Assembly (NCBI GenBank): GCA_022414725.1
Contig: CM039462.1
Coordinates: 95,841,188 to 95,905,187, forward strand
DNA from: Microglena sp. YARC
Lineage: Eukaryota > Chlorophyta > Chlorophyceae > Chlamydomonadales > Chlamydomonadaceae
Direction: 5' to 3'
DNA: 64,000 nucleotides
The notes beneath the pieces were generated by a model, which saw only the letters and a program-made list of their open reading frames with translations, was not told where the DNA came from and made no database searches. The position numbers and the translations under genes were made by a program. Numbering within the stretch: the first letter of the stretch is position 1; every line of letters starts with the position of its first letter. Shown here in pieces: positions 50,111 through 60,507 of this stretch.

Positions 50111-51370
50111 GACTTCGGCCAGCTGTTCCCATAAGGGGGCGACGATGTAGTCCAGGAAGTTGAGTTCCACTTGTGCGCACTGGATGGGGTCGGACCTGCT
50201 GGGCGAAAATAAAGGTAATTAATAAAGTTAAATACATAAATACGAGCCCTACACAAATCCTTTGTACTTAAACACGAGTCCTGCATAACTCCTTTGTCCT
50301 TCAACACGAGCGCTGCATAAATCCTTTGTCCTTACACACGAGTCCTGCATAAATTATACATATCATAAATAAATACATACATAAATAAATACATATCATA
50401 AATAATACATATCATAAATAATACATATCATAAATAATACATATCATAAATAATACATATCATAAATAAATACATATCATAAATAATACATATCATAAAT
50501 AATACATATCATAAATAATACATATCATAAATAATACATATCATAAACAATACATATCATAAATAATACATATCATAAATAATACATATCATAAATAAAT
50601 ACATACATAAATAAATACATACATAAATAAATAAACAGGTAAATAAATAATAAATATAAATAAATACATAAATAATAGGAATAGGCGTCGGGGAGGTGCT
50701 GGGGAAGTTGAGTTCCACTTGTGCGCACTGGGTAGGGTCAGACCTGTCGCGGAGGATTGGGGGAAAATAAAGTTCAATAATAAAGTTAAATACATAAATA
50801 ATCCTGAAATAATACATAAAATAAATATATAAATACATAAATAATCCTGAAATAATACATACAATAAATATATAAATACATAGATAAATGAATAAATGCA
50901 TACAAAATATGAATAGGCGTTGACGATGTAGTCCAGGAAGTTGAGTTTCACTTATGCGCACTGGACAGGGTCAGACCTGTTGGGGAGGGTTGGGGGGAAA
51001 TAAAGGTAAATAATATAGTGAAATAAATACATAAACAAATACAAAAATGAATAAATACATAAACAAATACATCAATAAAAATAGGAATGTGCGTCGGGGA
51101 ATTGTTGGGGAAGTTGGGTTCCACTTGGGCGCACTGGATAGGGTCAGACCTGTTGGGGAGGGTTGGGGGGAAATAATGGTAAAATATGTATTTAAATAAA
51201 TACCAAGATAAATACATAAACAAATACAAAAATTAAAACGAATAAATACATAAATAAATAATAGGAATGGGCGTTGGGGAGTTGTTGGGAGGTTAACGGT
51301 AGAAGGTTGTTTGTGCGCACTGGATAGGGGCCAGACCTGTTGGATAAGGTTGGGGGGAAATTAAGGTAAA
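50111..51370. repeat. Five-unit array with AT-rich spacers
   Basis: Units contain gaagttgagttccacttgtg + cgcactggatagggtcagac and gagggttggggggaaataa, starting near 50156, 50704, 50937, 51110 and 51300. Between them are aaatacataaataaata spacers; the first spacer (50362-50590) is a nearly pure tandem of aatacatatcataaat. Confidence 0.93.
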
Positions 51371-54200
51371 TAGTTAATTTCGAGGTATCAATTTCCCATT
51401 TCCCATTTCCGCACCTGTCCACAGACGTGGTAGTAGTCAGGCCGTACTTGATCTATTTAATTTTGAGGTACTGATTTCCCATTCCCAATTTCCGCACCTG
51501 TCCACAGACTTGGTAATAGTCAGGCCGTACTTGATCTATTTAATTTTGAGGTACCAATGTCCCATTCCCAAATTCCGCACCTGTCCACAGACTTGGTAAT
51601 AGTCAGGCCCTGCCCGAGCCCTGGCTGATCTATTTAATTTGGAAGTATTGATTCCCATTCCCAATTTTCGCACCTGTCCACAGACATAGCTATAGTCAGA
51701 CCTTGCTTGATTTATTTCATTTTGAGGTACCAATTTACAATTTCCGTTTCCGCACCTGTCCACAGACATGGTAACAGTCAGGCCCTGCTTGATATCTTTA
51801 ATTTTGAGGTACCAATTTCCAATTTCCGTTTCCGCACCTGCCCACAGCCATTGTAATAGCCAGGCCCTGCTTGACCTATTTTTAATATATTTTTTAATAT
51901 ATTTTTTAATCGATTTTTTGATCTATTTTTAAATATATTTGTTAATGTATTTTTGATCTATTTCATCCTGAGGTATCAATTCCCAGTTTCTAATTTCCGC
52001 ACCTGCCCACAGTCATTGTAATAGCCAGGCCCTGCTTGACCTATTTTTAATTATATTTTTAATTCAATTTTTTGATATATTTTTAAATATATATTTTTAA
52101 TGTATTTTTTGATCTGTATTTCATTCTGAGGTATCGATTCCCAGTTTCCAATTTCCGCACCTGCCCACAGCCATTGTAATAGCCAGGCCCTGCTTGACCT
52201 ATTTTTAATATATATTTTTAATATATTTTTTAATCGATTTTTTGATATATTTTTTAATATATATTTTAATGTATTTTTGATCTATTTCATTCTGAGGTAT
52301 CAATTCCCAGTTTCCAATTTCAGCACCTGCCCACAGCCATTGTAATAGCCAGGCCCTGCTTGACCTATTTTTAATATATTTTTAATTCAATTTTTTGATA
52401 TATTTTTAAATATATTTGTTAATGTATTTTTTGATCTGTATTTCATTCTGAGGTATCAATTCCCAGTTTCCAATTTCCGCACCTGCCCACAGCCATTGTA
52501 ATAGCCAGGCCCTGCTTGACCTATTTTTAATATATTTTAATTCTATTTTTTGATATATTTTTTAATATATTTTTTAATGTATTTTTTTATCTGTATTTCA
52601 TTCTGAGGTATCAATTCCCAGTTTCCAATTTCCGCACCTGCCCACAGCCATTGTAATGGCCAGGCCCTGCTTGATGATCTATTTAATTTGGAGGATTAGT
52701 TGGAAGACCCAGCCCGGATGGTGTGCAGCAGGCTGGTCTTGGGTCGACAATGGCCTGTTGATGACTATATAATGTAATATGGCAAGGCGTATCATTTTAC
52801 GATTTCCAATTTCCGTTTCCGCACCTGCCCACAGCCATTGTAATAGCCAGGCCCTGCCTGATGGTCTATTTAATTTGGAGGATAAATTGAAAGACCCCTC
52901 CCGGATGTTGTGGAGCGGGCTGGTCTTGGGTCGACAATGGCCTGTTGATGACAATATAATGTAATATGGCAAGGCGTATCATTTTCCCATTTCCCATTTC
53001 CGCACCTGTCCACAGACTTGGTAATAGACAGGCCCTGCTTGACCTATTTTATTTCGAGGCATCAATTTCCAATTTCCCATTTCCAATTTTCGAGGCACCA
53101 ATTTACAATTTCCTATTTTCGAGGCATCAATTTCCAGCTTTCCTATTTCCCATTTCCCATTTCCAGCTTAATCTATTTAATTTGGAAGTATCAATTCCTA
53201 GTTTCCAATTTCCGCACCTGTCCACAGACACAGTTATCGTCAGGTCTTGCTAATCTATCTAATTTATATATTTAATTTCGAGGTACCAATTTCCCATTCC
53301 CAATTTCCGCACCTGTCCACAGACACAGTTATCGTCAGGTCTTGCTAATCTATCTAATTAATCTATTTAATTTCGAGGTACCAATTTTCCATTCCCAATT
53401 TCCGCACCTGTCCACAGACACAGTTATCGTCAGGTCTTGCTAATCTATCTAATTAATCTATTTAATTTCGAGGTACCAATTTCCCATTCCCAATTTCCGC
53501 ACCTGTCCACAGACACAGTTATCGTCAGGTTTTGCTAATCTATCTAATTAATCTATTTAATTTCGAGGTACCAATTTTCCATTCCCAATTTCCGCACCTG
53601 TCCACAGACATAGTTATCGTCAGGTCTTGCTAATCTATCTAATTAATCTATTGAATTTCGAGGTCCCAATTTCCCATTCCCAATTTCCGCACCTGTCCAC
53701 AGACATAGTTATAGTCAGGCCCTGCTTGATCTATTTTTAATCTATTTTTTTTAATATATTTTTAATCTATTTTTTGATATATTTTTTGATATATTTTTAA
53801 ATCTATTTTTGATCTATTTCATTGTGAGGTATCAATTCCCAGTTTCCGATTTCCGCGCCTGTCCACAGACATGGTTATAGCCAGGCTTTGCCAGGGCCCT
53901 GCTTGATCTACTTAATTGGGGGTGCCATTTTTCCATTTCCGCACCTGTCCACAGACATGGCAACAGTCAGGCCCTGCTTGATCTACTAAATTGGGGGTGC
54001 CATTTTTCCATTTCCGCACCTGTCCACAGACATGGTAACAGTCAGGCCCTGCTTGATCTACTTGATTTGGAGGTACCAATTCCCAATTTCCCATTTCCCA
54101 TTTCCGCACCTGTCCACAGCCTTCACTTGGTAATGGTCAGGCCTTGCTTAATATATTTAGGGAGAGGCATTGATCTATATAGAGATAGATCTATTAATAT
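51371..54200. repeat. Tandem array with ccgcacctgtccacag core, about 24 units
   Basis: Units of 80-190 bp: cccatttccgcacctgtcca + cagac, ggtaatagtcaggccctgct, tgatctatttaatt, gaggtaccaa. A middle block (51880-52600) carries long tttttaatatatttttt expansions and cctgcccacag variants. A pair of longer units (52680-52970) includes gggtcgacaatggcctgttg twice. The cctgtccacag core resembles a 3' splice site, but no open exon follows. Confidence 0.95.
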
Positions 54201-54465
54201 ATATATAAATCTATATTGGCGAAGAAGCTGCTCTGAATTTGAAAATCGGCATAGGGCACCTGACAAAAATCAAAATCTGGTTTTACAATTATGGCATATG
54301 GCACCATATCATATTGCAGCGCTTCGACTGGATTTTCCCGTCCTGTGTCCCTATCTGATGTAACTGCAAATGTCGTAGCATACACACAATATATCTATTT
54401 GCTATATGTTAGGATCTATGATTTTTTTGGCAATATAGATCTATTTGCCGCCCCCTAAATATATT
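54201..54465. other. Insert of unique sequence inside the array
   Basis: Non-repetitive sequence between two parts of the ccgcacctg array (one more unit occurs at 54466-54545). No terminal repeats or coding features were identified. Confidence 0.5.
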
Positions 54466-54599
54466 CATTCCGAGGTACCAACTTCAAATTTTCTATTTTC
54501 CGCACCTGTCCAACAGACATGGTAAACAGTCAGGCCCAGCTTGATCTCTTCAAAACAGCCTGGTTGTTAAATTCAGGGCCGTGAACATCTTCTGCTCAT

Positions 54600-55635
54600 A
54601 ATGTCGTTCACATGATAAGGGGCGCACGGCATTTCCAATGTCCCGCAGCGTGCAATATATACTTTTGAGAGCAGCAAGCGGTTCTGCCTCGTTGGTCTCA
54701 TCATACTGTATTGGAAGGGTGGTTGGGGGAGTGGGGGGTGGGGGGTCAGGAGTGATACTGCTGCCTGATCTTGATGTGGGTTGAGAAGAACTTGATGTGG
54801 TTTGAGGTTGAGAGTGCCAATGTCCGCAGCGTGCAAGATTAAACTTGAGAGCAACAGGCGGTCTGCCTCGTTGTCTCATCATACTGTATTGGAAGGTGGG
54901 TGGGGGTGGGGGAGTGGGGATGGTGCCGGAGTGGGGATGGGGGGGGAGCGTGGGTGGAGGGTGGGGGTGGGGGGTCAGGAGTGATACTGCTGCTTGATCT
55001 TGATGTTTGGGTTGAGGTAGAACTTGATGTGGTGTTGAGTGGTTGAGGTGGTTGAGTTGAGGTGGTTGAGGTGTGTTGAGGTTGAGTGGTTGAGTTGACT
55101 TGAGGTGGTTGAGGTTGAGAGTGCCAATGTCCGCAGCGTGCAGTATTATTTTTGAGAGCAGCAAGCGGTCTGCCTCGTTGTCTCATCATACTGTATTGGA
55201 CCGGGGTGGGCCCTTGGGGAGTGGAGGGTGGGGGGGGGGAGTGGGTGGAGACCAGGGGGGGAGGGGGGGGCGGGTTGGGGGGGGAGTCACGGGGATACTG
55301 CTGCTTGATCTTGATGATGGTTGAGGAAGAACTTTGATGTCGCGTTGAGGTTGAGGTTGAGAGTGCCACATGTCAGCCTGCAAAGATTACTTAGACTGTT
55401 TGAGAACAGGCGGTCTGCCTCGATGGTCTCGTCATACTGTATTGGAAGGGCCGTGGGGTGGGGGAGTGGGATGGTGCGGAGTGGGGGTGTGGGGGGAGTG
55501 GTGCTAGGTAGGGGACTGTGGGGGGTCAGTAGATTGATACCTGACTGCTTGAATCTTGATGTGGTTGAGGAAGAACTTGATGTGGTTGAGTTGAGGTCGG
55601 TTGAAGTTGACTTGATGTGGTTCAGGTTGAGAGCA
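54600..55635. repeat. G-rich tandem array of 180-300 bp units, about 4 copies
   Basis: Each unit has gagagtgccaatgtccgcag + cgtgca, gagagcagcaagcggtctgc + ctcgttgtctcatcatactg, a (gggtgg)n stretch, gtgatactgctgcttgatct and ttgatgtggttgaggttgag. Anchors lie at about 54681, 54859, 55167 and 55408. On the minus strand part of each unit is open (IQYDET...LAALK), so the repeat may derive from an exon with intron, but stops and length changes break it. Confidence 0.92.
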
Positions 55636-56830
55636 GCGTTTCCTAAGCACGATAATCGTGTGCAGGCACGATTATTAATGTTTCTCGCCGAAATTGTCCA
55701 CCGTTTTCTCAGGTCGGGTAATGTTTTCAGTCGCGCTATACTTTTGGCCTCGGCATCGTTCATGCACATTATTAATGTTTCCGGTCGACCCAAACGCCGG
55801 CTCAGCACATCGTGGAGAACGATTATTAATGTTCAGCATCGCCAAACTGTTGGCTCAGCATCGCGCATCTCAAATCCCCCATGTGAGCATGCCTTGACCA
55901 GAACGCTGGTTTTGACACGCAGTGGACAGATTCCAGCCACGTCATCCTGGAGTGGTGGGGAGGCGAAAGGGGCAGCTGGGGAAGTTGATGGCCACGTACC
56001 CCAAGAAATAACCTCGTCAAACCGCCCTCGTCAAACGGCTTCGTGAAACCTCGATGTCGCTAGCTGTCACGCCCCTACACACCACTTACTTCGCTGCAAG
56101 CTCTTGCTGAAACACCTAACCTTGCAGCTTCCCCGTCACAGCACTCGCTTGCCGCGGCTCGCGACACCTCCTCCTGCGCTGGCCACTCTTCCTCGCTCGC
56201 TGTCTGCTTTTCCACCGCGGTGCTCCCCGACAATCATGCTCCTCGCTAAATCTTTCAATCTACACAAGCAACCATGGACCCAGCACTCGGAGCTTCGAAT
56301 CAGCGACAGGCACATCTTAAAATACCAGTATTGACCTAACCTCAGTCGCATATAAGCGCCTCACTCTGAGCTAATTCCTCCAACATACGATTTACAACTG
56401 CTCGCTGTTGAATTGAATGCTTGACGCCCTTCTACTCGCCTCCGGCATCAATGCCAACAAAATTTTGCGCTGCATGCAGATTACCCCGGAGCTCTGACTG
56501 GACAGCTGATCCCTGCTTTAACCCCCAACCCTTTAATTCAGCGCGGGCTATAGCTGATAGCTAATAGCTTGAAGCGATGGGGCATGGCATGCATTATTCC
56601 TCATGTCAGCAATCTGTCCGCTTTTGCAGGAACCGAGCGAGTATTGGCTAATGAGTCAGGTTGGTGTGAAGAAGGGTCCGCTCGCGAAGATACTTGCGCT
56701 CCAACCACATGCTCCCTGGAGGGTGCTCATTATCCCCTTGCCCTCTCAATACTTTCGGTGAAACACCTCAAAATGCATCGCATTGATAGCCTTTACATCG
56801 CTTGTGTCCGTTTTGTCCCGATCAAACTGC
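55636..56830. other. Unassigned sequence with a repeated attattaatgtt motif
   Basis: Mixed-composition DNA with several medium open frames on both strands (minus near 55640-55808 includes LGRPETLIMCMNDAEAKS). A good start context (acaagcaaccatgg, ATG at 56272) opens only a 21-codon frame. Splice-like tgcatgcag and cttttgcag occur at 56470 and 56628. I cannot assemble a gene. Confidence 0.3.
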
Positions 56831-56832
56831 TC

Positions 56833-56905
56833 TGGGGGGGGGGGGGGGGGGGGTGGGGGGGGGTCGGGAGCGGGGGGGGGGGGGGGGGGCGGGGGGGGGG
56901 GCGCT
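56833..56905. repeat. Poly-G tracts
   Basis: Runs of up to 19 G with single interruptions over 70 bp. Exact lengths are doubtful. Confidence 0.9.
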
Positions 56906-57084
56906 CTGCTGCCGTCGGTACGACGGCGCACTGCCCGAGCTAGGAGTACATCGTTTTTCTTCCAGCAAAACTGTAATCGTGGATCTTCATAAACGATTAT
57001 TAATGTTTTCAAGTTGCCTAAAAATGCAGACCCAGGAATGCCAAACGATTATTAATGTTTCCGCGCTGCAATACCGTTCAAAAA

Positions 57085-57290
57085 TCACTGGTTGAGAGTG
57101 CCAAATGTCCCGCGAGCGTGCAGTAATTATTACTTTTGAAGAGTCAGCGAGCGGATTGCCTGCTAGTTGGTTCGCTCATCCAATATCTGGAATTGGAGGG
57201 GGTGGATGGGGGTGGGGGGGGCTGTCGGGTGGGGGGGGGGGTGGGAGGGGGGGGGTCGTTACTGCTGTTTGATCTTATGGGTTGAGGCGG
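57085..57290. repeat. Diverged single unit of the 54.6-55.6 kb array
   Basis: gttgagagtgccaaatgtcc + cgcgagcgtgca, gcgagcggattgcctgctag and a G-rich stretch then gctgtttgatct: the same order as the tandem units, about 1.5 kb away. Confidence 0.85.
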
Positions 57291-58479
57291 TTATATCAAT
57301 TCGCGCACATCTTTATAATTTTGAGAATCAGAGCGGTCTCCTATTGTTAGAATATCACTCCCACGATCTTGATTAAATAAGCATACCACCCCCCATGATA
57401 CCTTCTAATGGCTCCGATATGGTTTTTCAAATCAAGAAGAGGAAAATCACATTCCTTTGTTTTCTCTTCTCCTTTTCCCCTCCCAAAACAGGATCCTTAT
57501 TCTGATTTTGATCGATTGTGGGTCATTTTAGGTAAATTTCAGTACAAAAAAACTTTTGTTTGGTTAGGTTCTTATTCCGGGCAATTTTGGTCCAAACGGG
57601 GTTTGTATTCCCCATTGGAAAAAATATCCCTGTATGGCTTTGTGGCTGGTTTTGTAGGGCTCTGCTGAGATGCAAATGTTTTGCCCCGCTTTCGCATAGG
57701 AAGCAAACAACACAAGTGTATTACTGAGCATTTACACAATGATGAATAAAAAGTTGTTACCAAAAAACCGTGATATTTAGAAGATACATCTGAAAAAATG
57801 TATCTGTAATTCCACAAAACATATGATCAAGTTCCAAAATAGTATGCTAGTGAGTATCTGTCACACTAGCTAGGTACACAATGTTATATAGAAGAATTAT
57901 GGCGCCTGACATAATTTATGACAGCTACCTACCCCCCCATCTCGAGCACACACTCACTTAGTGACTTAGTCACACACAATACGACCACCATACCAGGAAG
58001 GTAAGGCACATGCTGGAAAGGCAACACACTAGGACAAGCTCACGCTCCCACCTAGCATGAAAAACGAGTGTGCCAGATAAAACACAAATAACCGGTCCTG
58101 CATTCCACCCAGATTTTAAAAGTTCGTAAACCCTAAAAAACTAACACCACCTTAAGTTTGAGAACACCCCCAGTTCACAGCACACTCACAATCAACTTGC
58201 CGACCCACCCACCCCACCCACCCACCAGAGCTAGATATAGGTTCCCCCATCAGACCTGAAACATCTTAACCGTGGGAGGGGAGAGCTAGAACTTTAAATA
58301 CCACCGGGGAAAACCAGGTTACCCCTAACCTAACTCTAAATAAACTCTTGACCTGTAACTCCTCTAAACCTCCATCCCCGGGCTAGCTTCCCTCTACATC
58401 TCAAAAGCCCATCATATAAGTGGACTTATACTTATCTCACGTGGCTGGTACTTGGTGATTGTACGACCCCTACCCCCAC
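57291..58479. other. Sparse sequence, one short ORF
   Basis: An 86-codon + frame with ATG (57408-57668) gives MAPIWFFKSRRGKSHSFVF... ending in SLYGFVAGFVGLC. It has ordinary composition and no recognised family, and an AG within it (cctcccaaaacag) could equally be a splice acceptor. The rest is AT-rich, then C/A-rich, without features. Confidence 0.3.
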
Positions 58480-58870
58480 CCCACCCACTTGTAGTACAAT
58501 TTGGAATCTTTCTGAATCATGTGTCAACCCACTCACTCTCACCCATTCACCATCACCCCCACCCTGCGACAGAGTACTACCCTTGCTCAATTATGGAATG
58601 CTTCTGAAATCCTCTGTGTCAACTCGACCCTCATCTCACTCACCATCACGCCCAAGCCAATCCCCACCTCTCATCCTCCCCCTACCCACTCACCATCACC
58701 CACCCCTCAGCTACCCTCACATTGTACTTAAATCGTTGGATGGCTTATCTGTAAGTCATCTGTCTTACCCCACCTCATCCATCCCCACCCTCACCATCAC
58801 TCCCACTCCCAATCCCCACCTCTCCTTCACCCACCCCATCCCTCCGCCATTTACTTATCCAATGTTTTAG
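58480..58870. repeat. C-rich diverged repeat with cactcaccatcaccc words
   Basis: About three loose units of 110-130 bp pairing tttctgaatcatgtgtcaac- and cttctgaaatcctctgtgtc-like words with cactcaccatcaccc runs. Confidence 0.7.
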
Positions 58871-59400
58871 GTCGTTCTTAGAGTCCTTGTCTCAGCCAAT
58901 GAAGTCGTTGTGAGATAATCAGAGTGATGTCTGTCACATGATGACAGCCACACATGTCCCTTCCGCCCAAGCGCTTCGTCACCACTCGCTGCATAGCATG
59001 ATTCATGTGGGTTACGAAAAGTGGGGTGGTTGGCTGAAATTTAGAAAGAAGCAATTTAGGATCAACATTTATGACAGGATCGACAAATGAAATGAATTGC
59101 ACATGATGACAGCCACAGTCGTGTAGTCTCTTGTGGTGATAGGGGGTTATGGACAGCCACAATGGTCTTCCGGGCAAGCGCTTTTGTCACATCGGCTGTC
59201 ATAAATGATTCTGTGGTACGGCCCGTTAGGCGTTATTTAAAAGACGCGATTTGAGATGGCGAAGCCCGATATAAAAGACGCAAATTGAGAAGGAGCAACA
59301 CAAGAAAGCAATCTTTGCACCAAGAAGACAGACCACATGGTCTTCCGCAACGGTCTTATTCACATCGCATACAGCAGACTTTTATCGTGTATGGGGGGTG
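58871..59400. repeat. Three diverged units with cacatgatgacagccac
   Basis: cacatgatgacagccac occurs at 58935 and 59100. Each is followed by cttccg..caagcgcttt.gtca and a gctg...atgattc.tgtgg part (58966, 59164, and in weaker form 59335). Confidence 0.8.
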
Positions 59401-59507
59401 GAGGTACAGGTGAAGGCAAAGAGGTAAGCAGCTGGTCTGTGTAAAGGTAACTTAACAGGTGGTGAGATACCGAAGGTCAAGTTAGAAGGGTTAGACCATT
59501 TAGGAAC

Positions 59508-60507
59508 NNNNNNNNNNNNNNNNNNNNNNNNNNNNNNNNNNNNNNNNNNNNNNNNNNNNNNNNNNNNNNNNNNNNNNNNNNNNNNNNNNNNNNNNNNNNN
59601 NNNNNNNNNNNNNNNNNNNNNNNNNNNNNNNNNNNNNNNNNNNNNNNNNNNNNNNNNNNNNNNNNNNNNNNNNNNNNNNNNNNNNNNNNNNNNNNNNNNN
59701 NNNNNNNNNNNNNNNNNNNNNNNNNNNNNNNNNNNNNNNNNNNNNNNNNNNNNNNNNNNNNNNNNNNNNNNNNNNNNNNNNNNNNNNNNNNNNNNNNNNN
59801 NNNNNNNNNNNNNNNNNNNNNNNNNNNNNNNNNNNNNNNNNNNNNNNNNNNNNNNNNNNNNNNNNNNNNNNNNNNNNNNNNNNNNNNNNNNNNNNNNNNN
59901 NNNNNNNNNNNNNNNNNNNNNNNNNNNNNNNNNNNNNNNNNNNNNNNNNNNNNNNNNNNNNNNNNNNNNNNNNNNNNNNNNNNNNNNNNNNNNNNNNNNN
60001 NNNNNNNNNNNNNNNNNNNNNNNNNNNNNNNNNNNNNNNNNNNNNNNNNNNNNNNNNNNNNNNNNNNNNNNNNNNNNNNNNNNNNNNNNNNNNNNNNNNN
60101 NNNNNNNNNNNNNNNNNNNNNNNNNNNNNNNNNNNNNNNNNNNNNNNNNNNNNNNNNNNNNNNNNNNNNNNNNNNNNNNNNNNNNNNNNNNNNNNNNNNN
60201 NNNNNNNNNNNNNNNNNNNNNNNNNNNNNNNNNNNNNNNNNNNNNNNNNNNNNNNNNNNNNNNNNNNNNNNNNNNNNNNNNNNNNNNNNNNNNNNNNNNN
60301 NNNNNNNNNNNNNNNNNNNNNNNNNNNNNNNNNNNNNNNNNNNNNNNNNNNNNNNNNNNNNNNNNNNNNNNNNNNNNNNNNNNNNNNNNNNNNNNNNNNN
60401 NNNNNNNNNNNNNNNNNNNNNNNNNNNNNNNNNNNNNNNNNNNNNNNNNNNNNNNNNNNNNNNNNNNNNNNNNNNNNNNNNNNNNNNNNNNNNNNNNNNN
60501 NNNNNNN
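59508..60507. other. Assembly gap, exactly 1000 N
   Basis: A round length indicates a scaffolding gap of nominal size, so the distance and even the adjacency of the two sides are not established by sequence. Confidence 0.99.
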
